DNA of 64,000 nucleotides from Ariolimax columbianus. Lineage: Eukaryota; Mollusca; Gastropoda; Stylommatophora; Arionidae. Below, one piece after another: positions 22,082-32,474 of this stretch. The notes under the pieces were generated by a model. It ran no database searches, was not told where the DNA came from, and saw only the letters and a list, made by a program, of their open reading frames with translations. The stretch lies in contig JAVGWX010000012.1 of the NCBI GenBank assembly GCA_036924085.1, positions 33,744,119 through 33,808,118 on the forward strand, in the 5' to 3' direction. Position numbers and translations under genes: made by a program. Numbering within the stretch: the first letter of the stretch is position 1; each line of letters begins with the position of its first letter.

Positions 22082-22270
22082 CATTGTCAACCAGTAAACT
22101 CAACAAGAGAAAAGCCTCAGGAAAAATGGCATCACTTATAAAATGCTCTCTAACATGGGAGAAGTAGAAAAGAACAAACTGTTACACATCTTTAACACAA
22201 ACTGGAAACAAGGAACTGTCCCCACAGTGTGGAAGGAGGCAAGGACTATACCATCTTTCAACATGAGAAA
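22082..22270 (+). pseudogene. LINE RT N-terminal fragment
   Basis: The plus strand reads LNKRKASGKNGITYKMLSNM then EVEKNKLLHIFNTNWKQGTV and PTVWKEA, with one frame change. This is the segment just before RT motif 1 (K..GPDGI..EML, then ...W..G.VP..WK.A). It stops before the catalytic motifs. Confidence 0.65.
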
Positions 22271-22317
22271 GACAATTGTAGACGTTCGGCAAGAGTTGAG
22301 CATAGAGTAGAACTGGT

Positions 22318-22580
22318 TTATCAATTCCATTTTGGCTAGAAAATACAAATACTTTGGTCACATGAAGAGACACAACGGTCTTGAGAGAAAGGTGATGGAA
22401 GGTATGGTTCCAGGTAAAAGAGGAAGGGGTAGACCAAGAAGACGATGGCACCAAGATATCCAGGAGTGCCTGAGTATGATTGTGGAGGAGGCTGGAGTTT
22501 TGGCAAGGGAACGAGTTTCTTTCAGACAGACTGTGATTGAAGCGACGTTCTATAAAGGAGGACTTCATTCTCTTCCTTGA
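22318..22580 (+). pseudogene. LINE C-terminal fragment (GRPRRRW type)
   Basis: The frame 22332..22580 reads KYKYFGHMKRHNGLERKVME, then GKRGRGRPRRRWHQDIQECL and FRQTVIEATF, ending in TGA. This is the last part of EN/RT-type LINE ORF2 proteins (YFGH..R......M.G...G.R.RGRPRRRW..DI). The 82 codons are intact to the stop. RT is missing upstream, where a different fragment lies at 22082..22270. The two may be one element with a large internal deletion. Confidence 0.75.
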
Positions 22581-22589
22581 CGTTTGAGT

Positions 22590-22925
22590 AACTGTCCATG
22601 ATTCGCAGCCGTCTGATGCAACTGAAAAACACAGGTTTTTAAATTTTTCACTTTTTATTTTTTAGTTTTTGTTTTATTTTATGTGTTTGCCTCACTAGTT
22701 TCTACTCGCGGATGCGCGCATATTCCACCCCAGATCGTAGTCAACTGGGCAATATTAAGACGCATAAACCAGTGCTTGGATGTATGTTTGCATCTGTATG
22801 TACCTATGCTAGGTTTGTACGCTCTCAGAAGCCAGCCTAACAAAAGTGCAATAGAAGGGTCTCACCTTGAGGGCACGCGTGAAAGTTGTGCAAGAGTGTG
22901 ATTGTTGGACAGAGTCAAATGAAAC
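22590..22925. other. No gene recognised
   Basis: T-rich at 22635-22680, otherwise no motif or repeat seen. Confidence 0.45.
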
Positions 22926-22929
22926 ATGT

Positions 22930-23237
22930 CTACAATAACACGAGGACATAGCTACACGCTGACTAAAGAGAGGTCCAGGTTAGATATTAGGAAATATTTT
23001 TTTAGTCAGAGAGTGGTGTCTGCTTGGAATGCATTGCCAGGGGAGGTAGTGGAGGCAGGGACAGTTAATGCATTTAAGAATAAACTGGATGCGCATAGCT
23101 TTTAGAGCAAGGTGATGTAAATGTAACTGGTTGTATACAGACTCTGCAGGGTCTTCTAAACCAGTATAAAGACGTTAAGTTAAGTTAAGTTAAGTTAAGT
23201 TAAGAAGTTAAGTTAAGTTAAGTTAAGTTAAGTTAAG
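22930..23237 (+). mobile_element. CR1-like LINE 3' fragment
   Basis: Plus-oriented. It contains the last 58 or so codons of the RT ORF (TRGHSYTLTKERSRLDIRKY to NKLDAHSF, TAG stop), the 3' UTR with GACTCTGCAGGGTC and about a dozen TTAAG units with one GAAG slip near 23204. 5'-truncated at about 22930. Confidence 0.92.
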
Positions 23238-23283
23238 GTTAGAAGAGGGAGGATCGGAAGAGTTACCTTTACTTTTGATGAAT

Positions 23284-23766
23284 TGCTGGTATTCTGCCAT
23301 TGTTTCCTCAGGTTGTAAAGTGCTGGTATTCTGCCATTGTTTCCTCAGGTTGTAAAGTGCTGGTATTCTGCCATTGTTTCCTCAGGTTGTAAAGTGCTGG
23401 TATTCTGCCATTGTTTCCTCAGGTTGTAAAGTGCTGGTATTCTGCCATTGTTTTCTCAGGTTGTAAAGTACTGGTATTCTGCCATTGTTTTTTCAGGTTA
23501 TAAAGTGCTGGTATTCTGCCATTGTTTCCTCAGGTTATAAAGTGCTGGTATTCTGCCATTGTTTCCTCAGGTTGTAAAGTGCTGGTATTCTGCCATTGTT
23601 TCCTCAGGTTGTAAAGTGCTGGTATTCTGCCATTGTTTCCTCAGGTTGTAAAGTGCTGGTATTCTGCCATTGTTTCCTCAGGTTGTAAAGTGCTGGTATT
23701 CTGCCATTGTTTTTTCAGGTTGTAAAGTGCTGGTATTCTGCCATTGTTTCCTCAGGTTGTAAAGCC
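23284..23766. repeat. 37-bp minisatellite, 13 copies
   Basis: Unit contains CTGGTATTCTGCCATTGTTT and CAGGTTGTAAAGTG. Copies are nearly identical, with TTTTCTC, TTTTTTC and TTATAAAG variants. Confidence 0.97.
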
Positions 23767-23782
23767 TTTGTATTGCCATAAT

Positions 23783-23836
23783 ATAAATAATAATAATAAT
23801 AATAAATATAATAATAATAAAAACAACAATAATATG
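23783..23836. repeat. (ATA)n microsatellite
   Basis: ATAATAATA tract with AAC interruptions, directly after the 37-bp array. Confidence 0.9.
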
Positions 23837-23966
23837 ATTTTAGAACAGCATTTAATTCTTTTCCTACCGCCCACCTGAAAGCTAAAATCTTCCAATAGTG
23901 GGTGTTAGCATCAAGGTTGAGGAGCACTGGTCTAGACAAAGTGTTTCTCAAATTATATTTAGTTCC

Positions 23967-24482
23967 TAACTTAACTTAACTTAACTTAACTTAACGTCTT
24001 TATGCTGGTTTAGAAGACTCTGCAAAGTCTGTATACAACCAGTTCCATTTACATCACGTTGCTCTTAAAGCTATACGCATCCAATTTATTCTTAAATGCA
24101 TTAACTGTTCCTGCCTCCACCACCTCCCTTGGCAATGCATTTTAAGCATTCTTATGGGTGGCTGTATTTTTAAAAAAACTTGTTATAGTCTAATTTATTC
24201 ATTCCTCTGTATTAAGTCACCACGAATTCTTCTCTCTTCTAGACACCGTAAGCCGGTTTTTTTAGTCTTTCCTCATAGATCTAATTCTGGAATCCCACTA
24301 TCAGCTTTGTCACTCTTTTTTGTATTCTTTCTAGCATGTTTATGTCTCCTCTATGATAAGGACTCCACACCTGTACACAGTACTCCAATCTAGGTCTAAC
24401 TAATGCTTTATACAGTTTGACTATCACTTTCTTGCTCCTATGTTTAATATTTCTTTTTATCATACCTAACATTGCATTTGTC
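23967..24482 (-). mobile_element. CR1-like LINE fragment with internal deletions
   Basis: Minus-oriented (TTAAG)n tail, 3' UTR and the C-terminal third of the RT ORF. Compared with copies 1 and 4 it lacks blocks at about 24146-24150 and 24205-24215. A surviving open stretch (24281..24472) reads LGMIKRNIKHRSKKVIVKLY to KLIVGFQN. It is older than copies 1 and 4. Confidence 0.88.
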
Positions 24483-24892
24483 GTTTTTACAACACACTCA
24501 TTGCTAAGACAATCACAGGGACAATCCCCACCAAGTTGGCTAGGTTGTTATACCACAACCTGTTTCCAGGTACCCCAAAACTGCATTTATCCATTTTACT
24601 TGAAATCTGTGTTCAATCATTTGCAGTGGTAGTGTAAATGGCATTGGTTTTGCATGATGAGGTTGCTAGTCCCATGTACAACTCTCTTGAATGGCCCTTC
24701 ATTCGTGCAAGGTTATAGTAGTTTTTTTTAAATCCCGAGGTGAACTCAAAGTGGAAATGGCCTTCCTGACTATAGTGCAATGCTAGGCTACACAGAGGGT
24801 TTACAAGTATGCGGATCAATGATGAAGCTCATCGTGGCAGCCAGGCTGCTGTAAACGTATCCTTGATCTTTGTGCAGGGCATGGACATAAGG

Positions 24893-25790
24893 TGAGGAGT
24901 CTTGGTCAGGCTGTTACATATAGCCCTGAGGGAAGTCGTGACCCCAACAGAGTGGGTATAAGGTGGGGAGTCTTGGTCAGGCTGTTACATCTAGCCCTGA
25001 GGGAAGTCGTGGCACCAACAGAGTGGACACAAGGTCTTGGTCAGGATGTTACACCTGGCCCTGGGGGAAGGCTTGGTCCCAACAGAGTGGACATATTGTG
25101 GGGGTCTTGGTCAGGATGTTACATCTAGCCCTGAGGGAAGTCGTGGCACCAACAGAGTTGGTATAAGGTGGGGAGTCTTGGTCAGGATGTTACATCTAGC
25201 CCTGAGGTAAGTCGTGGCACCAACAGAGTGGACACAAGGTCTTGGTCAGGATGTTACACCTGGCCCTGAGGAAAGGCTTGGTCCCAACAGAGTGGACATA
25301 TTGTGGGGGTCTTGGTCAGGATGTTTCATCTAGCCCTGAGGGAAGTCGTGGCACCAACAGAGTGGGTATAAGGTGGGGAGTCTTGGTCAGGATGTTACAT
25401 CTAGCCCTGAGGGAAGTCGTGGCACCAACCGAGTGGACACAAGGTCTTGGTCAGGATGTTACACCTGGCCCTGAGGGAAGGCTTGGTCCCAACAGAGTGG
25501 ACATATTGTGGGGGTCTTGGTCAGGATGTTACATCTAGCCCTGAGGGAAGTCGTGGCACCAACAGAGTGGACACAATGTGGGGAGTCTTGGTCAGGCTGT
25601 TACACCTGGCCCCGAGGGAAGGCTTGGTCCCAACAGAGTGGACATATTGTGGGGGTCTTGGTCAGGCTGTTACACCTGGCCCTAAGGGAAGTCGTGGCCC
25701 CAACAGTGTGAACATAATGTTGGTGTTGGTCAGTATGGTGCATCTGTCTCAAGTATTGTCCCCAACAGCATGGACGTAAGGCAGAGGGAG
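24893..25790. repeat. Higher-order minisatellite, 205-bp repeat of three subunits
   Basis: Basic units of about 64-72 bp share CTTGGTCAGGATGTTACA and GGGAAG-CTTGGTCCCAACAG-type blocks. Three subunit types alternate (ATCTAGCCCTGAG with GTGGCACC; ACCTGGCCCTGAG with CTTGGTCC). The diagnostic start ACAAGGTCTTGG recurs near 25030, 25235 and 25440, a spacing of 205. The ORFs here are repeat artefacts. Confidence 0.9.
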
Positions 25791-26212
25791 CCTTGGTCAG
25801 TATGCTGAGCTCAACACCTGGAACCTATGAAGAAATATTGTGTTTCAAACCATCTTCTCCGTTACGTGTCCGGACATTGACATTTAAAACCGTTCCCTCT
25901 TCTCCAACGCAAGTCGCAGGGACTCGGCATGACCAGGCCAGAGAATATTGAAACGACATCAATACCAGGAGATGCTGGGTAACCTAACCTGACGGGGGAG
26001 ACAACTATTAAAATGTTTCAATGAAACTGCCAGAGTTATTGTTCCCGACTATCGGCACACATGGTGTATATGTCGCATTCTGGAAGATGAGAGATGGTCG
26101 TGTATAACCAAGTTTAGTTCGCGAATACTTGTTGTACGTTAAGGTTTTAACCATTCCGCGATCACTTATCCCGACAACGGTACAGGGTGCTTCTTCGCCT
26201 TTGTCCTGAATA
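25791..26212. other. No gene recognised
   Basis: No element or motif seen. Confidence 0.45.
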
Positions 26213-26345
26213 GTATGTCTTGTTGCGTCGTGTTATAGTTTACAGCTAGACTGAGATTTCTGTGCCTTTCGCCCTACACTATCCGATTTCAGCTGAATTT
26301 TGTAAGCACCGGGTTTGCCTTCCCACTGCGATCCCTATTAGTGGC
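26213..26345 (-). mobile_element. Family A fragment, divergent
   Basis: CGTGTTATAGTTTACAGCTA, GACTGAGAT, CTATCCGATTTCAGCTG, GCACCGGGTTTGCC and GCGATCCCTATTAG align in order with family A. Both ends are missing. Confidence 0.55.
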
Positions 26346-26591
26346 TCTTCTTACATCCTAAGGCGTTCTTAAGTAGGTCGACAGTGGTCATCCTGGCCAT
26401 AGTGCAATGCGACACTTCCTAGTGAGTTCACTTCTATCAGGATCACAATGTTGATTCCCCCCCCCCCCCTCCCCTCCCATCAGCCAGACTACTGTGACAG
26501 CATATTTTCAGGTAACCTGGAGCCGACATTATGTGGGGGTCTTGGTCAATATATTTTACCTGACCTTAAACGCTTGCATTCGTTCTCGCTA

Positions 26592-26765
26592 TCTTGGGCA
26601 AAGTTATAACATATTCTGCACACTGAGTGACGATTCTTGGGCAAAGTTATAACATATTCTGTACACTGAGTGACGATTCTTGGGCAAAGTTATAACATAT
26701 TCTGCACACTGAGTGACGATTCTTGGGCAAAGTTATAACATATTCTGCACACTGAGTGACGATGC
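26592..26765. repeat. 43-bp minisatellite, 4 copies
   Basis: Unit contains CTTGGGCAAAGTTATAACAT and TCTGCACACTGAGTGACGAT. Copies are nearly identical. A poly-C run (26457..26472) lies about 120 bases upstream. Confidence 0.95.
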
Positions 26766-27069
26766 AGGGGACAAGCTACTTTTGTTTCTCATACCAATAA
26801 ATCCGTCTGACTGACCATAGCTGCGTGAATAAACACAATAATACTTCCTCCATTTACCAGTCTGTTTCCATATGCGCGGTGTGGACTTCGGGTGTGGTCT
26901 TGCCTAGTATATTGCCCGTAGTCTTGTCACGAGTTGTGCCTCCTTTTCAAACAAAGATACTGGGTATATCCAAGGTTATATTGTGTCGCCTGCGATGGAC
27001 AGGACCTACTGATCCCCTGAGATCATGAGCAGACGGTGACATCCCTTGAGAGATTCTTCAATTGATTCA

Positions 27070-27135
27070 TGACAATAGCTGCAGGATGACTGACAATAGC
27101 TGAGGGATGACTGACAACTGCTGAGGGATGACTGA
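27070..27135. repeat. 21-22-bp short tandem repeat, 3 copies
   Basis: GGATGACTGACAATAGCTGA repeated with small changes. Confidence 0.85.
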
Positions 27136-27286
27136 AGCTTCCGTTTACAATCTGCTCACAAGGCAAGGTGTCCATGCTTCTTTCATAGAACCTGCTCTTT
27201 AACCAGATCACCAAACAGTCCTGTTTTGTGAAGGCGGGATAATGCTTTCGTAATTTCTCTTTCTATAAAGTACACTTTTGGGGTTC

Positions 27287-27490
27287 CTCTGTCAGGTGGT
27301 AGACCACTCGCTTTTCACGGCAAAGGTACGGGGTTCAACTAACACGACCGTCACGCTCCAGTCCACCTAGCTGTAAATTGGTACCTGTCATACGACTAGG
27401 GAAGTAAAAGGTAGCGAGATAAGGAACAGGCCACATTACCTCATACATGTTATGGCTTAGTATATTGAAATGTCTAACTTCTTCATTTTC
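27287..27490 (+). mobile_element. SINE G, tRNA-derived head
   Basis: GGTGGTAGACCACTCGC then GGGGTTCAACTAAC give A- and B-box-like sequences. The body has CAGTCCACCTAGCTGTAAAT and GGGAAGTAAAAGGTAGCGAG. It is colinear with 13474..13640, and in the body with SINE D. Confidence 0.65.
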
Positions 27491-27585
27491 CAACGGTGGT
27501 GTAACTAGTATAGGACAAACGTTTACTGCAGATTCATTCATTATTCACCCTATTGTTGCTGTTTTTTGTTGTTGTTCTTCTTGTT

Positions 27586-27945
27586 TTTCTTATTATTATT
27601 ATTCTTCTTCTTCTTCTTAGTTCGTTCTCAAACTCCCGCTAACTAGCCCTGAAAATGACTTTGCAAGTAACAGGATGTTGTCCGGAAAACGGAATGCGTT
27701 GTGTCATAGTTTACAGTTTGACTGCGATATTTGCACCTTTTGGTCCGACACATCCAACTTCAGCAGGCATTTTCGAGTATCGTGTTACTTCTTCGATCCC
27801 TTCTACTTAGCCAGCCTGCTCTGTTGCAGACTGTTTTCCAGGATCACCACGTGGAGGATTAGAAAAGTCTTGAGAGCTACTGTTCGCTGGCCTTGACGCT
27901 AGCAGTCAGCAATGAGTAGCTACCGCTGCAGTTCATACAAGCTGC
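27586..27945 (-). mobile_element. Family A element with TTC tail
   Basis: An ATT/CTT-rich tract (27586..27619) leads into GTTCGTTCTCAAACTCCCGC and the whole body through the single 33-bp module (GACGCTAGCAGTCAGC) to the head near CTGCAGTTCATAC. It is nearly full length with small deletions. Confidence 0.8.
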
Positions 27946-28437
27946 TAGCGTTCATAACGCCACTGTTTTGCTCAATGTGAAGCATAGGCGGCAACCACTA
28001 GGGCTGGCCCCCTTTTAAATGAAGCCTGTTTCCACAGTATTTGCAATCATTCACATTGTTGCCCCGATGGGAAGTAGATGTTTTAACTGCAACTTGCCCC
28101 TTAACAGGAAGTCTGTATCTGAACTTTTACAGTGGTTGATTATAATGGCAGTTGTACCCTACAGATAATGAGGTAAGGTGCTGCTTCTTCAAGAAACGAA
28201 CAAAAGCGAGAGACAGCGTGTGTTCGAATCCAGCAAGTTTCAAGCGTCCTTAGGTCTGACGTTAGGTGAGATGGGGTGTCTCGTCCTTTCAGAGTCAGAC
28301 AACAAACTTTGAAGCTTTGGGTACATGCCGTTCATGTAAAAGAGTCCACGGCTGATGAATAGGAAATAGGCAGGCTGTAGCTGTTTTACGGGTACACATT
28401 CGGAAGTTAATTAAATTCGTACCCAATAGTGGCCTGA
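27946..28437. other. No gene recognised
   Basis: No element or motif seen. Confidence 0.45.
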
Positions 28438-28665
28438 ATGATAGTCTCGAGACAAGGTGTCCGCCTCAGGTGCCGGAGGACGAGGGTTCGAATCAGGGTG
28501 GAGACCCTGATTTTTATCACGTAAAAATTCTTCTGATTTCTTGATAGTGAGATCGGACTTCCGTATTCAGTGTCGAGCACGTTAAAAATCCCTTGGCAGT
28601 TGGAAATTGAAAATAGTAGGCTTAACTGCCATTGCCTGGACATAATTTAATATGTTCTAGTTAAC
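28438..28665 (+). mobile_element. SINE E fragment
   Basis: Head AGTCTCGAGACAAGGTGTCC and a good B box in GGGTTCGAATC, then the E body (GAGATCGGACTTCC, TTAAAAATCCCTTGGCAG, AACTGCCATTGCCTGG). The distal part and the (TAAAC)n tail are missing. Confidence 0.7.
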
Positions 28666-28803
28666 AATCGACCCAAAATTATTTGGACCTTCCCCCCGGT
28701 TAAGAGCAGCTATAGACGGCTCCTAATTGGCTGCGGGTCTACTTCGCTTTAGTGTTTGTCTATTAAGATGCACCCGCACATCGGTAAAACCACACTCCAA
28801 GAA

Positions 28804-28872
28804 ACTAGTTGTATACAGACTATGTAGAATCTTCTAAACCAGTATAAAATACTTTAAGTTAAGTTAAGTTAA
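28804..28872 (+). mobile_element. CR1-like 3' terminal fragment, degenerate
   Basis: ACTAGTTGTATACAGACTAT, TCTTCTAAACCAGTATAAA and three TTAAG units. The stem-loop is partly mutated. Confidence 0.8.
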
Positions 28873-29136
28873 CTATCATGCGAAGTCACAATGTCGTCTC
28901 CTTGTCTGCACACTTTACGACAGTATGTATCAAAATATGAACTCCATCCCCCAATGAAAGAACAGGAACGACTAAGGAAGAAAAATAGACAAATAATAAT
29001 GGCAGTTACTATTGTGCAATGAGGTTGCAAGCCCCAAGCACTACTCTCTTTAGTCGCTTCTATGACATGTTATAACGTGCACAGTTGCGCTATCTTTTCT
29101 TCCAGCGGGCTGTAGATTAACACGATAAAACAATTG

Positions 29137-29233
29137 TTGCTTTCTTCAAAGGTTTTCGTATTGAGTTGTTCCTTGAACACAAATGTTGCTTTTTTCCAAG
29201 GTTTTCGTATTGAGTTTATCCTTGAACACAAAT
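29137..29233. repeat. Direct duplication of about 50 bp
   Basis: GGTTTTCGTATTGAGTT and CCTTGAACACAAATGT occur twice in tandem with a few substitutions. Confidence 0.8.
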
Positions 29234-29235
29234 GT

Positions 29236-29400
29236 AGGAACAAGATTGGTCCCAAAACAGAGCCCTGTGGCATTCCATGTCTTACTTCACACCACTCAAG
29301 ATAACTTTTTTTATTGGCCATTCTCTGCCTTATTTCCGTTTATCAATTTTCTATTCATTTGGCAATTTCGCCAGCTATTCCACGTGATTGTATGCCTATT
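29236..29400 (-). pseudogene. CR1-like RT fragment, divergent
   Basis: The minus strand reads GEIAKWIENW, RQRMANKKSYLEWCEVRHGM and PQGSVLGPILF, which matches residues 107-153 of the RT at 125..1426 but is clearly more diverged (RHGMPQGS for KSGVPQGS). Both ends are truncated, and a stop interrupts the WIENW.T region. Confidence 0.8.
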
Positions 29401-29598
29401 TCTTCTGCTATATGACGTTGCCTACCATCACTTCTAGCTGGTATATAAGCGTCGGGGTCTGAAATCCTGTGTAACGCCTAAAGGAACGTCGCTCTTGAAT
29501 GGATTGCAGTAAAAAAACATCACAAAATTGTCAGTTAGTGAACAATTCAATATAAAAGGAAACATGTTTTTTAGTACAAGCGCTAATTTCCTTCATTC

Positions 29599-29868
29599 AG
29601 GGACGGCGTGGCATAGTTGTTAAATGGCACAGCTCATAACCCGAAGGTGCTGGATTCGTTCCCCATCACAGCACCGGCCGTTACCCCGGGGAAGCAAACC
29701 CTTAGAAAATGCAGGAGGAAGCACACCCTTACATAAAATGCATGCTGAAGTCAGATGCACTGGGCCGATAGGCGCAAAATAAAAACCACAGTGCAACGCA
29801 CACCGCCTTAGGGATTAAAGAAATAAGGCAAACGCCAAAAAAAAACAAAACAAAAAAAACAAAAAACA
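29599..29868 (+). mobile_element. SINE B, full length with degraded A box
   Basis: Head GGGACGGCGTGGCATAGTTG, B box GGATTCGTTCC, then CAGCACCGGCCGTTACCCCG, the two-unit module, the core TGCTGAAGTCAGATGCACTG, GCGCAAAATAAAAACCACAG and a long A-rich tail with C interruptions (29825..29868). The A box (TGGCATAGTTG) carries changes. Its 3' tail abuts the helicase relic, which it probably interrupted. Confidence 0.85.
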
Positions 29869-30300
29869 AAAATGTACATTTGATTATTCCCATAGCATAT
29901 TTTCATCTGATCCTTCCGCATTTTCAAAGTGAATGTCTTTCCAGTTCTGACGCCACCAGTTATGAAAAGTTTGATGCATTCATCTGCGTCGTTCATCACG
30001 CATATTTCTCGTCATCAAATTGAAAAGATCAAGTTGGTCAACATTCATGGCCGATTCTAATCTTTGAAAATAGTCATCGGTAACGTTGACTTCTTCACCT
30101 GCGTCATCTCCAACGTTGACGTCTTCTCTGAACTCAATGAACGCGTGTGCCTGTTTTGGATGCGGCTTGAAGTGGCTGATCGCGTTGTTAATGTTAGTAA
30201 ATATAAAACAAAAACAAACATTTCCCGGTACTCGCTTGTCAATGACCCGTCCAGAACTCGTCAAAATATAACAGGTCCCACCAGTAAAGGCTGTGGGCAA
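29869..30300 (-). pseudogene. PIF1/Helitron-like helicase fragment with Walker A motif
   Basis: Two minus frames join near 29990. The upstream one reads KPHPKQAHAFIEFREDVNVG, VTDDYFQRLESAMNVDQLDL and FNLMTRNM. The downstream one reads ECIKLFITGGVRTGKTFTLK then DQMKICYGNNQ. GGVRTGKT fits Walker A (GxxxxGKT). An acidic linker, a [S/A]MN..Q...FN segment and F(I/L)TGG.GTGKTF order is what PIF1-like helicases of Helitrons show. In Helitrons this domain unwinds DNA during rolling-circle transposition. A one-base frame shift separates the two parts, and the frame is cut off after Walker A by the SINE B tail. No Rep (HUH) domain was seen nearby. A host PIF1 pseudogene is the alternative. Confidence 0.5.
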
Positions 30301-30463
30301 AATTCATTCTCAATGTTTTGGGTAAGTTGGTTAAAATAGGAGAAATGGAAGTCTACACAAACGGACAACGGCCATGTCAGGTTGAATAACAGCTTGCGAA
30401 AAAAACGAGGGCTCACGTGAAGTGTATTATACATGACGTGTGATATACTTCCTAGACTATAAT

Positions 30464-30850
30464 ATACAGGCATAACTCGAATATTTAATAGGTTAATTAA
30501 GGACTAGATCACCACCAATTAGCGAAAAATCGTCGAATAGCAAAGCATGTACTGTATTTAACATGCACATGTATTTTAAGGCCAATCTAACGTAGTAAAA
30601 GGACTAAATATGCGAATACTTTAATCACAAATATAAGAGGCCCAGTGTGAACAAATTCTATAAACAGGCTAAACGAATAAATATGATGTCTTTAAGAGAA
30701 GAAGCGAGCGGTCCGAGGTAGAAACATGTCGAAATGATCAAGTTAAGTAAGGTATATCGTTTTTTTGTGTTAGATATGGTTATAAGTGAAAATCGTCGGT
30801 TAAGCGAAGTGCTGATAACCAAAGCGTCGCTTAGTGGGACATACCTGTAT
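30464..30850. mobile_element. Possible MITE with short terminal inverted repeats
   Basis: The 387-bp segment begins ATACAGGCATAACTCG and ends with the reverse complement of ATACAGGTATGTCCCAC, giving about 7 perfect and several imperfect terminal inverted bases. Repeated AAAATCGTCG and GCGAAG/AGCGTCGC motifs inside recall non-autonomous DNA transposons. No convincing target-site duplication. Confidence 0.35.
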
Positions 30851-31400
30851 TTAGTAATGGTTGAATAAACCAATATGTTAACGCATTGGCCCCCTACCAT
30901 TTTCCAGCAACTTCACCCAGGGAACGTTGACAGACAGAGAGTCACGCTGCAGATGATGCCTATTTTGTCTTGTAGAACTTGCTGTCAAGAGTCTCCCCAT
31001 GAGACGATGAGGGACCATCTCGCATGACCCACCTCATGAATTCCCTAAGATAAACTGTCCACCCCCATGTTTTGTTGCCTCCGCCACCACTTGCGGCTCT
31101 TGTAAAGAACTGCGGAACCAGAATCAGGCAGATGTCTCCGCCTGTCTGTTCTTTAATAGTCCCTTGTGGACATTTATTCCGGTCGACGAAACGGCAGTCG
31201 TTGTTGTGGTTGGTAATGGGAGAATGATGATGACGGCGCTGTTAGAGCTGTTGGTGTTGTGACTGTCGTGTTTGTGTTCGTGCTTCGTGGGCGGGGACGC
31301 TTTGTAGTGTCCACACGTCTAGCTCAAACAACTTTAGATTTAACTAGGACTTTTTTTCTTTCTTCTGAATTAGTTCCGATGTTATCTTTCATTTGTTTTC
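30851..31400. other. No gene recognised
   Basis: No motif or repeat seen. The plus ORF 31259..31510 runs into the TG-rich tract. Confidence 0.45.
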
Positions 31401-31690
31401 GTACAAGTATGGGAATGAATATTTATGTGGGAATGGATGTGTATGTAAGTGTGCTTGTGGATGTATGTGTATGTGGAAGTAAATGTTTGTATATGAGGAT
31501 ATGTGTCTAAGTTCATGTATGTGTAAGTGCATGTGTGTATGTGTTTACAAATATGTATATTCGGGAGTGGATGTTTGTGTTAGCAAGTGTGTAGATATGT
31601 GTGTCAGTTTGCGAGTAAACATATGTGTAAGCGGATATGAGCGTGTAGCAGTGCACACGTGTGAATGAATGTGTGTGAATGAATGTGTGT
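31401..31690. repeat. TG-rich degenerate microsatellite
   Basis: Imperfect (TATG)n and (TGTA)n runs such as TGTGTATGTAAGTGTG. ORFs on either strand here are low-complexity artefacts. Confidence 0.8.
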
Positions 31691-31814
31691 ATATTTATAC
31701 CCAATAAGAAACCGACCTTCCCCCAGGCCTAGTTCGTCGCAGGAAGTGAACATTGCAAAATAAAGAATGAGCTAAGGGTAATAAGAAAATAGGCTACGTA
31801 CAGTAGGAATAAGT

Positions 31815-32375
31815 AGTAGTATTAATAGCAGTAGAAGAAGAAAAAATTTAGAAGAAGAAGAAGAGGAAGAAGAAGAAGAAGTAGAAGACAAAAAAGAAGA
31901 AGAAGAGGAAAGAAGAAGCAGAGGAAGAAGTAGAACAAGAAGAAGAAGAAGAAGAAGAAGAAGAAGAAGAGAAAAGAAGGAGCAGAAGAAGAAGAGGAAG
32001 AAGATGAAGAAGACGAAGAAGAACAAGAACACGAAGAAGAAAAAGAAGAAGAAGAACAGGAAAGAAGAAGCAGAACAAGAACAAGAAGAAGAAGAACAAG
32101 AAGAAGAGAAAAAAGAAGCAGAAGAAGAAGAGGAAGAAGTAGAAGAAGAACAAGAAGAAGAGGAAAAACGAAGCAAAAGAAGAAGTAGAAGAAGAACAAA
32201 AACAAGAAGAAGAACAAGAACACCAAGAAGAAAAAGAAGAAGAAGAAGAAAGAAGAAACATAAGAAGAAGAAAAAGAAGTAGAAGAAGAACAAGAAGAAG
32301 AGGAAAGAAGAAGAAGAAGAAAGAAGAAACATAAGAAGAAGAAAAAGAAGTAGAAGACGAACAAGAACAAGAAGG
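31815..32375. repeat. Polypurine (GAA)n tract of about 550 bp
   Basis: Nearly uninterrupted A/G on the plus strand (GAAGAAGAA with GAGG, AACA and TAGAAG variants). The three minus ORFs (186-203 codons of Ser/Leu/Phe) are translation artefacts. Unlike the tract at 47941, no family A tail sequence precedes it. Confidence 0.97.
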
Positions 32376-32474
32376 ATAACTTAGTTCTTCGTGGAATTTC
32401 AAACATCGTTCTCGAGATCCAATAATAAAGCTGTAACAGATTATCGATTTCGACAACAATCGTTCCCCATTTTG

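Noticed and set aside
24892..25779. Repeat ORFs over the 205-bp array
   Set aside because: Several overlapping frames are open at once, and none continues into flanking sequence with a motif.
31772..32459. Ser/Leu/Phe-rich ORFs of about 190-200 codons
   Set aside because: They are translations of a GAA tract in different frames. No domain is present.
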